Assembly (NCBI GenBank): GCA_902826025.1
Contig: CADEDH010000004.1
Coordinates: 39,284-88,079, forward strand
DNA: 48,796 nt
Direction of reading: 5' to 3'
DNA from: an uncultured Actinomycetes bacterium
GTDB lineage: Bacteria > Actinomycetota > Acidimicrobiia > Acidimicrobiales > SZUA-35
Positions 14,746 to 21,845 of the stretch are shown piece after piece. The translations under genes were made by a program, and so were the position numbers. Each line of letters opens with the position of its first letter. Position 1 is the stretch's first letter. The notes beneath the pieces were generated by a model. The model was not told the DNA's origin. It searched no databases and saw only the letters and a list, made by a program, of their open reading frames with translations.

Positions 14746-17262
14746 TCAGGACACCGGCACCACCAGCGTGCCCGCCTTGATGTCGGCGATGAGCTGCTCG
14801 GCCCGTTGCTTCACCGGCTCGGCCAGGGGGTAGGCCGGGTTGTACTCCACCACCAGGCCGCCGTCGGCCAGCGTGGCCACCATGGCCCGGCCGTTGGGGG
14901 TGCCGGCGTCGATGTCGGCCACCATCTGCCGCAGCAGCACCTCCCAGTGGTACACCTGCGACGCCACCACGACGTCGGGGGCCAGCGTGGTCTGGTTGGC
15001 CTGGGTGCCGAACCACAGGGCATGGGAGTCGCGGGCTACCTGCACGGCGCCCACCACCATCTCGGCCGTGCCGGTCAGCACATCGGCTCCCGCGGCCACG
15101 TGCTCCTTGGCCGTCTCCGAGGCCAGCACGATGTCGCCGAACGAGCCGGTGTACTTCACCGGCAGCCGGATATCGGGTTTCTGGGCCGCGGCCCCGGCCT
15201 TGAAGCCGTCGACGTAGCGCTTGGCGTCGGCCACCTCGATGGGGCCGACCACCCCCACCACGCCCGTGGCCGAGAGCATGGCCGACATGGAGCCCATCAC
15301 GTAGGCCCCCTGCTCGGCGGCGGCGTCGTAGGCGTAGAGGTTGGGCAGGCCGAAGGTGTCGGCGGCCGTACCCCAGGCGAACACCGTGCCGGGATGGGCC
15401 TTGACGATCTCCACCAGCTCGGGGCCGAACTCCACACCGTGAGCGATGATGAGGTCGTAGTCGCCCTCGGCGTAGGTCTTGATGGCGGCGGCCGCCTCGG
15501 CCGGAACGAAGGTGGAATCGGTTATGTCCACCTGCACATTGCCCCGCTCGGCGGCCACCACGTTGATGGCGTCCACCATCGACTGGGTGAAGGCCAGGTC
15601 GTTGCGGGCGCTGGGCGCCACGATGGCCACTCGGAGCACCCCCTTGGCCGGCGCCGCTGCGGGAACAGCCACCACCTCGAACTCCACCCGTCGCTCCAGG
15701 CCGGCCAGATCGGCCGATCCGCTGGAGGTGGAGGAGCCCCTGGCCTCGGTGATCAGGCCGCCCTCGGGCACCCCCTGGGACACGAGATAGGCCTTGACGT
15801 TGGCCGCCCGGACCGAGCTGAGGGCGGCATTGGCGTCAGCCGAGCCGATGTGGTCGGTGTAGCCGATCACCCGCACCGGCAGATCCGGGTAGGCCTTCAG
15901 GATCGAGGCCACGTTGTTGAGGATCCGGGCGTGGAGCTCGCTGACGTCGGTCTTGCCCGTCTCGAAGATCAGCGGTGTGGCCGCCACCACCCGGTTGATC
16001 TCGCTCTGCAGCGCCGTGACTCGGGCCGTGGCTGCATCGTTGGCCGTGGTCGGCTGGTTGACGGCGGTGGTCGACGCCACCGTCAGCTCCGACACCACGG
16101 TCAGGTCGCCGGCGATGGCCTCGGACACGGCGAGGGCCGAGGCCACCAACTCCTGGGAGGCGACCGCTCCCACCAGGTGGATACCGTCGGCCTGGGCGGT
16201 CACCGTGACCGAGGAGAGGCCCAGGCCCTGGACGGCCGCCTGGATGTGGCGCACCACCTCCTCGGTGCTCTCGGTTGCTTCCACGCCGGCCGGGCCGTCG
16301 GCCGTGGCTGCCGTCTCACCCGGGCGGTCGAACGGATTCGACAGCACAAGCCAGCCGATTCCGAGCACGCTGAGCACCGCTCCCACCAGCACCAGCACCC
16401 GTTGCCCGGTCTGGGGCCCGCTCAGCGGGCCGAGGGCGGCCAGCCGGTTGGCCATGCTCCGGTCGGGGCCGTCTCCGGGCGCCACCCGGTGGCTGGCGAC
16501 CGCCCCGACCCGGTTACTCCGCAGCGGGGGCGGGGGCGGGGGCGCCGGCGCCGCCGAGGCGGTGGCCCCGGCGAAGACCGACGGCAGGTCGGGCAGGCCG
16601 TCGGGCCCGTCCGACGAGGGGCCGATCTGGTACATCGACCGGGGACGGGCCGATTCGTAGGGGCCGGCGCCGTCCGGGGCGTCACCGGTGGACGGCGCAG
16701 GATCGTCGTCGAAGCGAAGGTCGGCCAGCAGGCCGTCCTCGGCGAAGACGTCCCGGCCGGAAGGGTCGTCGGACGACGAGCCCTCCTGGGCGGCCCCGTC
16801 GAACAGGCCGTCACCACCCGGCTCGACGAGCCCCAGCGGATCGTCACCCGACTCGGTGCCCAGGTGGTGGCGGCCGACCCGCCAGCGGGGGGGCGCCGGC
16901 TCCCGGGGCGGCTCCGGCCGGGACAAGAGATCGCTTGGCGCCGGGTCACCCCCGCCGGCCTCCTGTGGGGCCACCCGGTCCGGGACGCCGGACGTCGGAG
17001 CGCCGGCCGGGCGTGACGGGCCGGCGTCGATGGCCAGCAGGGCCGAGCGCGCCTCACTCAGCTGGGAGAGCAGCACCATGCGGACGTCGGGGTCGTCCTC
17101 CTTACGGAGCGCGGCCCACAGTTCGCTCTGCAGCCGCTGCAGCTCAGCTGCGCTCCGGGGTGCCGAGCCGCCGGCCGCCGGAGCGGTCGGTTCGTCCGCC
17201 GAAGCGCCTGCGGTCCATTCACCCCAATCACCTCGATCGGGACCGTGCCGGTTCTCGTTCAT
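14746..17262 (-). CDS. Membrane-anchored BON-like/OmpA/BMP (PnrA-type) fusion protein
   Basis: An 838-residue protein with an unusual domain series. Residues 1-285 are hydrophilic, acidic and Pro/Gly-rich (probably disordered and cytoplasmic) with a short helical stretch near 36-78. One membrane helix spans about 287-307 (RVLVLVGAVLSVLGIGWLVL). Residues about 330-395 resemble a BON domain. Residues about 430-535 are OmpA-like, with GYTDHIGSADANAALSSVRA corresponding to the peptidoglycan-binding motif and ending LERRVEFEVV. Residues about 543-838 form a BMP/PnrA ligand-binding domain, with AIVAPSARNDLAFTQSM, DLIIAHGVEFG, TVFAWGT, YDAAAEQGAYVMGSMSAM and GTAEMVVGAVQVARD. TM-BON-OmpA resembles mycobacterial ArfA; the attached nucleoside-binding-type domain is the surprise. 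It begins at ATG 17262, with GAGGGG upstream, and ends 19 bases before the catabolic operon. Confidence 0.85.
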   Translation of the reverse strand: MNENRHGPDRGDWGEWTAGASADEPTAPAAGGSAPRSAAELQRLQSELWAALRKEDDPDVRMVLLSQLSEARSALLAIDAGPSRPAGAPTSGVPDRVAPQEAGGGDPAPSDLLSRPEPPREPAPPRWRVGRHHLGTESGDDPLGLVEPGGDGLFDGAAQEGSSSDDPSGRDVFAEDGLLADLRFDDDPAPSTGDAPDGAGPYESARPRSMYQIGPSSDGPDGLPDLPSVFAGATASAAPAPPPPPPLRSNRVGAVASHRVAPGDGPDRSMANRLAALGPLSGPQTGQRVLVLVGAVLSVLGIGWLVLSNPFDRPGETAATADGPAGVEATESTEEVVRHIQAAVQGLGLSSVTVTAQADGIHLVGAVASQELVASALAVSEAIAGDLTVVSELTVASTTAVNQPTTANDAATARVTALQSEINRVVAATPLIFETGKTDVSELHARILNNVASILKAYPDLPVRVIGYTDHIGSADANAALSSVRAANVKAYLVSQGVPEGGLITEARGSSTSSGSADLAGLERRVEFEVVAVPAAAPAKGVLRVAIVAPSARNDLAFTQSMVDAINVVAAERGNVQVDITDSTFVPAEAAAAIKTYAEGDYDLIIAHGVEFGPELVEIVKAHPGTVFAWGTAADTFGLPNLYAYDAAAEQGAYVMGSMSAMLSATGVVGVVGPIEVADAKRYVDGFKAGAAAQKPDIRLPVKYTGSFGDIVLASETAKEHVAAGADVLTGTAEMVVGAVQVARDSHALWFGTQANQTTLAPDVVVASQVYHWEVLLRQMVADIDAGTPNGRAMVATLADGGLVVEYNPAYPLAEPVKQRAEQLIADIKAGTLVVPVS

Positions 17263-17358
17263 TCAGGCCGCCCCTCAGGCTTGACGTCTCGAGTGTGCAT
17301 CCGCACCGCCTTCACTTGTCCTCCGTGCCGGATGGAGACCGGTCGGAACCCGCACCGC

Positions 17359-17397
17359 TAACCGTTGTCCAAGCCATGTTAACCATTGTCCAAGCCA
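17359..17397. repeat. Two 18-bp tandem direct repeats, 21-bp period
   Basis: The sequence TAACCGTTGTCCAAGCCA (17359-17376) recurs as TAACCATTGTCCAAGCCA (17380-17397) with a single mismatch. Starts are 21 bases apart, two helical turns, so a protein could bind both copies on the same DNA face. They lie about 100 bases before the BMP fusion gene and are good candidates for operator sites. Confidence 0.7.
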
Positions 17398-17507
17398 AAT
17401 AGCCGACTCTGGTACCCGCTCAATTGATTCCAAGTGGGAACATAGTACTAGATCTTCTAATGTTCAATCACCGATCGAGTAGCGACTCAATTCTTGTAAA
17501 TAGATCA

Positions 17508-17527
17508 CCATGCAGGGTGATGCATGG
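17508..17527. repeat. 20-bp perfect dyad (possible operator)
   Basis: CCATGCA (17508-17514), a six-base spacer and TGCATGG (17521-17527) form a perfect inverted repeat. An overlapping dyad ATCACC/GGTGAT occupies 17504-17521. It lies about 95 bases before the APH/ATPase start codon, a plausible position for a dimeric regulator. Confidence 0.5.
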
Positions 17528-17619
17528 ACAGGCATCGTCCGTCGGGGCGGCTGACGGGCCGATGGTCCGGTGACCTAGGCCACTGTCGGATTTGACGGCG
17601 GCCGTGCTGGAATCGACGT

Positions 17620-19104
17620 ATGGCCGGCCCGCCCCCCGCTCCCGCAATCTCGGAGACCCACATCTCCACCGTCGCCTTCGTGGGCGATCGGGCCTACAAG
17701 CTGCTCAAGCCGCTGCGGAACGACTTTCTCGACTACTCAACGCCGGCGGCCCGAATGGCGGCGGTGGAGGCCGAGCTGCGCCTCAACCGGCGCCTCAGCC
17801 CCGACGTGTACCTGGGCACGGCCGATGTGGTGGAGCGGGGTGAGGTGGTGGACCGGATGCTGGTGATGCGCCGCCTGCCGCCCAACCGCAAGCTCGCCAA
17901 CCTGGTGGCCACCCCCGGCGCGGACGAGCTCGTCCGCCAGGTGGCCCGGGAGGTGGCCCGCTTCCACAGCACGCTCCCACCGCTCACCGACCCCGAGGCC
18001 ATAGAGATCGCCGGACCCGGCGGGCTGGCCCGCAACTGGGAGGACAACCTGGTCACGATGGCACCGTTCGTTGGCCCGGTGCTCCCGGCGGCCGACGTCG
18101 ACGACGTGGGCGCCCTGTTTCGCCGCTACCTCAGCGGCCGCCATCACCTGCTCGACCGGCGCCTCGACGCCGGTCTGGTGCGCGAGGGCCACGGCGACCT
18201 CACCGCCGAGGACATCTTCTGCCTCGACGACGGCCCCCGCATCCTCGACTGCCTCGCCTTCGATCGCCGGTTGCGGATCAGCGACGTGCTGCTCGACATC
18301 GGCTTTCTGGCCATGGACCTCGAACGGCTGGCCGGCCCAGACCTGGCGCAGCAGTTGATGGCCTGGTACGGCGAGTACTCGGGGGAGCACCATCCGACGT
18401 CACTGGCCCACCACTACGTGGCCTACCGGGCCAACGTGCGAGCCAAGGTGGCATGCCTGGGTCACCAGCAGGGCCAACCGGGGGCGGCCCAGCTGGCCCG
18501 TGCCTATCACGACCTGTGCCTGCGCCACCTGCGATCAGCCGCTCTACGGCTCGTGCTGGTGGGTGGCGGGCCGGGCACGGGCAAGACCACGCTGGCCGCC
18601 CGCCTGTCGGACGAGCTCCGGTGGCCGGTGCTCGGCTCCGACGAGCTGCGCAAGGACCTCACCGGTCACGCCCACGCGGAACGGCTCTCCACCGGGCTCG
18701 ACCAGGGCATCTACCGCCCGGAGATCACCGAGCAGACCTACCGGGCCCTGCTGGGGCAGGCCGAGGTGCTGCTCGACGGGGGCGAGTCGGTGGTGCTCGA
18801 CGCCAGCTGGAGCCGCCAGGAGCACCGCGAGGCGGCTGCCGCCCTGGCCCAGCGGATGGGGGCGTCGCTGGTGGAGGTGGAGTGTTCGGTTTCCCCCGAC
18901 ACCGCCCGGCAACGCATCCGAGCCCGGCTGGCCGACTCGGTCGATGCCTCCGACGCCACCCCCGAACTGGTGGAACCGGCGCTGGGGCGACGCGACCCGT
19001 GGCCCGGGGCGCTGATCGTCGACACCGGCGGCGATCCGGAAGCCACGCTGGCGGCGGCCCTGGAGCCCGTCCTCGCCACCTCCACCCGCCCCCGAGTCGA
19101 TTGA
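17620..19104 (+). CDS. Bifunctional APH-like/ATP-binding (P-loop kinase) protein
   Basis: A 494-residue two-domain protein. The N-terminal part (to about residue 300) is an APH-like domain of the COG2187 type: FVGDRAYKLLKPLRNDFLDY, VMRRLPPNRKLANLV, the catalytic-loop equivalent EGHGDLTAEDIFCLDDG (Asp kept, Asn replaced by Asp, a variant common in this group) and LDIGFLAMDLERL. The C-terminal part is a P-loop kinase with Walker A GGGPGTGKTTLAARL, the LDASWSRQEHREAA segment and an RxR-type lid (RIRARL). Such fusions are widespread in actinobacteria, often near stress genes, with no settled substrate. It stands alone between two long intergenic regions. The ATG at 17620 fits the usual N-terminus; no strong Shine-Dalgarno is visible. 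Confidence 0.9.
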   Translation: MAGPPPAPAISETHISTVAFVGDRAYKLLKPLRNDFLDYSTPAARMAAVEAELRLNRRLSPDVYLGTADVVERGEVVDRMLVMRRLPPNRKLANLVATPGADELVRQVAREVARFHSTLPPLTDPEAIEIAGPGGLARNWEDNLVTMAPFVGPVLPAADVDDVGALFRRYLSGRHHLLDRRLDAGLVREGHGDLTAEDIFCLDDGPRILDCLAFDRRLRISDVLLDIGFLAMDLERLAGPDLAQQLMAWYGEYSGEHHPTSLAHHYVAYRANVRAKVACLGHQQGQPGAAQLARAYHDLCLRHLRSAALRLVLVGGGPGTGKTTLAARLSDELRWPVLGSDELRKDLTGHAHAERLSTGLDQGIYRPEITEQTYRALLGQAEVLLDGGESVVLDASWSRQEHREAAAALAQRMGASLVEVECSVSPDTARQRIRARLADSVDASDATPELVEPALGRRDPWPGALIVDTGGDPEATLAAALEPVLATSTRPRVD

Positions 19105-19466
19105 CGCCAGATTTCGTTCATTACACCCTCACATGAGGGGACCGAAAGGCGTCACACCATTGATGTAACCTCCGCTGGCGCGGGCTGTCGTCGGGGCAGC
19201 CAGTTCTGAACGAGGGGCAGGCCCCAACACTCATGCCTGGCGACAACCAACACCTGTGTGTACCGCTGTCCGCCATCAGCCGGCGGAGCTCTCCAAGGGC
19301 GCCGGAGGGGCGTCCGCCACCGCCGGCCAGGCGTAGGGCTGGAATCGAGAGTGGCGGGCGTGGGTCTCAGGGGGCGACTCCAGAGACCCACACCCGCGCT
19401 CTTACACCGTAACGGCCGAATGAAGGGCTATCAAATTACCGTTCGGTTCCAATCGATCCCGGAAGG
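19105..19466 (+). other. Non-coding 362-base region with several stem-loops (possible structured leader)
   Basis: No convincing gene is present. Dyads seen: CCCTCA/TGAGGG (19126-19139), GGCTG/CAGCC (19183-19201), CAGGC/GCCTG (19218-19239), TCCGCC/GGCGGA (19269-19287) and a 15-bp hairpin at 19354-19397. TAACCT at 19166-19171 could be a -10, which would give a leader of nearly 300 nt before the aminotransferase gene. I compared it from memory with common riboswitch signatures (cobalamin, SAM, c-di-AMP, guanidine) and recognise none. It may be an undescribed cis-regulatory RNA or simply GC-rich spacer. Confidence 0.4.
19354..19397 (+). repeat. 15-bp stem-loop upstream of the aminotransferase
   Basis: The left arm GCGGGCGTGGGTCTC (19354-19368) pairs with GAGACCCACACCCGC (19383-19397) at 14 of 15 positions, with a 14-nt loop. 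No T-run follows, and the start codon lies about 70 bases downstream, so an attenuator or a protein/RNA-binding element is as plausible as a terminator for the upstream gene. Confidence 0.6.
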
Positions 19467-20798
19467 ATGGTAGTGACCGAGGATCTTCGCACCCGCCGCG
19501 ACCGGGCCCTGGGGGCCGGCGCCCCCCTCTTCTACAACGAGCCCATCGAGCTGGTGCGGGGCGAGGGCGTCCACCTCTACGACCCTCACGGCCGACGCTA
19601 CGTGGACCTCTACAACAACGTACCGTGCGTTGGCCACGCCAACCCCCGGGTGGTGGAGGCGATGACCCGCCAGCAGGCCACGCTCAACGTGCACAGCCGC
19701 TACCTGCACGAGGGGATCGTGGAGTTGGCCGAGCGCCTGGCCGGCCTTCATCCGGCCGGCCCCAACCCCGACAGCCCCAACCCCGACGGCACTGGCCCGC
19801 CGATCGAGAGCGTGATCTTCAGCTGCAGCGGCACCGAGGCGGTGGAGGTAGCCCTCGCCATGGCCAGGGTGGCCACCGGCCGGCGGGGCATCGTGGCCAC
19901 CGACGCCACCTACCACGGCAACAGCGAGGCGGTCCACGCCCTCACCCGGGCCGCCACCGATCCCGCCGCCCACCCCGAAATCCGCACGATCCCGTTTCCC
20001 CGCCAGTTCCGTCCGATCGAGCCCGGAGCCAGCCCCACGGCACTGGCCGCCGCCCACCTCCGCCACCTGGAGGAGGCCATCGCCAGCCTGCGCGACACCG
20101 GGCCCGGTCTGGCCGCGGTGATCTTCTGCTCGATCCTGGCCAACGAGGGTCTGCCCGACATACCGCCCGGTTTCATGCCGGCCGCTGCCGCCATGGTGCG
20201 GGAGGCCGGGGGTCTGGTGATCGCCGACGAGGTGCAGGCCGGTTACGGACGCACCGGCCGGTGGTGGGGCTACCAGGTGAGCGGCTTCGAGCCCGACATC
20301 GTCGTGACGGGCAAGCCGATGGGCAACGGGCTCCCCCTGTCGGCCACCGCGGCCCGACGGGAGCTGGTGGAGCGCTTCCGGCGCGCCTACCGGCACTTCA
20401 ACACCTTCGCCGCCAGCCCCCTGCAGGCGGCCGTGGGGTTGGCCGTAATCGACGAGATCGAACAGCGCGACCTGTTGAGCCAGGTGGCCAGCGTGGGGAC
20501 GGGCCTGAAGCAGGCGCTGACCGAGCGGATGGTGGGCCGGCCCTGGATGGGCGACGTGCGGGGCCACGGCCTGTTCCTCGGCATCGAGGCCGTGGACGGT
20601 GGCCCCGACCCGGTTCCCGATCGAGACCGGGCAGTCGACGTGGCCAACCGGCTGAAGGACAAGGGCTTCCTGGTGTCCAACGCCGGGGCCGACGGCAACG
20701 TGGTCAAGATCCGCCCGCCGCTGGTCTTCGGCCACGATGATGCCCGCGAGTTCCTGGCCGCCTTCGATGAGGTGCTGGCCGAGACCGATGGCGGCTGA
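19467..20798 (+). CDS. Class III PLP-dependent aminotransferase family protein (possible phospho-lyase)
   Basis: A protein of up to 443 residues of the class III (ornithine aminotransferase-like) fold. Conserved parts are YDPHGRRYVDLYNNVPCVGH, FSCSGTEAVEVALAMARV, VIADEVQAGYGRTGRWWGY (PLP-binding Asp) and the Schiff-base Lys283 in VTGKPMGNGLPLS. GKPMGNG and CVGHANP resemble the branch containing alanine-glyoxylate aminotransferase 2 and the phospho-lyases for phosphoethanolamine and phosphohydroxylysine. The next gene is a small-molecule kinase overlapping by 11 nt, which suits kinase plus phospho-lyase. GGAAGG at 19461-19466 abuts the ATG; the in-frame GTG at 19473 has the better six-base spacing and may be the true start. 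Confidence 0.9.
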   Translation: MVVTEDLRTRRDRALGAGAPLFYNEPIELVRGEGVHLYDPHGRRYVDLYNNVPCVGHANPRVVEAMTRQQATLNVHSRYLHEGIVELAERLAGLHPAGPNPDSPNPDGTGPPIESVIFSCSGTEAVEVALAMARVATGRRGIVATDATYHGNSEAVHALTRAATDPAAHPEIRTIPFPRQFRPIEPGASPTALAAAHLRHLEEAIASLRDTGPGLAAVIFCSILANEGLPDIPPGFMPAAAAMVREAGGLVIADEVQAGYGRTGRWWGYQVSGFEPDIVVTGKPMGNGLPLSATAARRELVERFRRAYRHFNTFAASPLQAAVGLAVIDEIEQRDLLSQVASVGTGLKQALTERMVGRPWMGDVRGHGLFLGIEAVDGGPDPVPDRDRAVDVANRLKDKGFLVSNAGADGNVVKIRPPLVFGHDDAREFLAAFDEVLAETDGG

Positions 20799-21816
20799 CC
20801 GCCCGCCGCCCCCAGCCGATCCGTTCCGCCCGGCGGCGGAGAGTGCCCTGGCCCGCTTCCCGCTGGCCCCCCGGGCCCTGACCATGGTGAACCGCACCGA
20901 GAACGTCACCTACCGGGTGGACGACGAGGCCGACCAGGCCTGGGTGCTGCGTCTCCACCGGCCCGGCTACCACACCGAGGCCGAGCTGGAGGCGGAGCGG
21001 GTGTGGCTGGCCGCTCTGACCCGGGACGGGGTGGCCGTGCCCGAGCCGTTGGCCGCCGTCGACGGCTCGGCCTACGTGACCGTGGACGTGCCGGCCGATG
21101 CGGCAGCGGGGGTGCCGGCCCACGCGAGATACGTCGGGCTCACCCGGTGGATCCCGGGCCAGGTGCTGGCCGGCCTGATCGACGCCAGCGGCGACCAGGC
21201 CGAGATCGCCGCCTGGTACCACCAGGTGGGGGCGATGCTGGGCCGGTTGCACCGCCTGGCGGCGGCCTGGACGCCGCCCCCCGGCTTCACCCGCCACCGC
21301 TTCGACGCCGACGGGATGCTGGGCGAGCAGCCGTTCTGGGGCCGGTTCTGGGAGAACCCGGCGCTCAGCCCGGCCCAACGCCAACTCCTGGATCGGGCCC
21401 GGCACCGGCTGCGGGGCCAGCTCGACACCCGGGGCCGTGATCCGGGGCGCTTCAGCATGATCCACGCCGACCTGCACCCGGGCAACGTGGTGGTCGACGG
21501 CGACCGCATCGCCGTCATCGACTTCGACGACGCCGGCTTCGGCCACCATCTCTACGATCTGGCCGTGGCCCTGGGCCGCCCTGGATCCGAGCCGCTGCCG
21601 GCCGCCGTGTGGGAGGCGACGCTGGTGGGCTACCGGACGGAGCATCACCTGAGCGACAAGGAGGCGGCCGAGATCCCCCGCTTCGAGCTGCTGCGGAGCC
21701 TGGCTCTCATCGGATGGAAGGCCGACCGGCCCGAGGTGGCGTGGCCCGACGGTATGTTCGACCGCCTGCTGTCCCACGTGCTCGACACGTGCGCCCGGTT
21801 ACTGTCGGAGCCATGA
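20788..21816 (+). CDS. APH-fold phosphotransferase (hydroxylysine kinase-like)
   Basis: A 342-residue kinase of the APH/choline kinase fold with an intact site. The ATP lobe is NRTENVTYRVDDEADQAWVL with LRLHRPGYH, the catalytic loop is MIHADLHPGNVVVDGDRIAV (Asp and Asn present), then IDFDDAGFGHHLYDLAVAL. HADLHPGN is frequent in homoserine and hydroxylysine kinase relatives. The ATG at 20788 overlaps the aminotransferase gene by 11 nt, so both are co-translated. In bacteria, domains like these are sometimes fused in one polypeptide; here they are separate. Phosphorylation of an amino alcohol followed by elimination in the partner enzyme is inferred, not shown. Confidence 0.88.
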   Translation: MAADRPPPPADPFRPAAESALARFPLAPRALTMVNRTENVTYRVDDEADQAWVLRLHRPGYHTEAELEAERVWLAALTRDGVAVPEPLAAVDGSAYVTVDVPADAAAGVPAHARYVGLTRWIPGQVLAGLIDASGDQAEIAAWYHQVGAMLGRLHRLAAAWTPPPGFTRHRFDADGMLGEQPFWGRFWENPALSPAQRQLLDRARHRLRGQLDTRGRDPGRFSMIHADLHPGNVVVDGDRIAVIDFDDAGFGHHLYDLAVALGRPGSEPLPAAVWEATLVGYRTEHHLSDKEAAEIPRFELLRSLALIGWKADRPEVAWPDGMFDRLLSHVLDTCARLLSEP

Positions 21817-21845
21817 GCGGTTCCGGGGAGGACGCAGCACCGTGA
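21813..21845 (+). CDS. 10-codon mini-ORF linking kinase and oxidase genes
   Basis: ATG at 21813 overlaps the stop of the kinase gene (ATGA) and its TGA at 21843-21845 overlaps the GTG of the next gene (GTGA at 21842). It encodes MSGSGEDAAP. The double overlap would let ribosomes pass from the kinase through this tiny frame to the oxidase start. It contains GGGGAGGA, which may itself be the Shine-Dalgarno of the oxidase gene, so the frame may be fortuitous. Confidence 0.35.
   Translation: MSGSGEDAAP

Larger units (their letters stand above)
17263..17619. promoter_or_regulatory. Divergent intergenic region, AT-rich for this genome
   Basis: About 357 bases separate the minus-strand BMP fusion gene from the plus-strand APH/ATPase gene. 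The stretch 17395-17510 is markedly richer in A and T than anything around it (for example TTCTAATGTTCAATCA and TTCTTGTAAATAGATCA), typical of a regulatory region. It contains two tandem repeats and one inverted repeat, listed separately. TTGGACA sequences on the minus strand within the tandem repeats could be -35 elements for the fusion gene, but no convincing -10 at 17 bases was found. I see no small gene in it. Confidence 0.6.

Noticed and set aside
14806..17016. Plus-strand open frame of 736 codons opposite the BMP fusion gene
   Set aside because: The translation is His/Gly/Arg-rich without motifs, whereas the minus-strand frame holds three recognisable domains.
17620..19104. Reading the APH-like gene as antibiotic resistance
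   Set aside because: The fold is shared by many metabolic kinases, and the domain arrangement is a widespread housekeeping-type fusion.
19105..19466. A known riboswitch or tRNA in the long gap before the aminotransferase gene
   Set aside because: I found no cloverleaf and no recognisable conserved core of the riboswitch classes I compared from memory; only generic stem-loops are seen.
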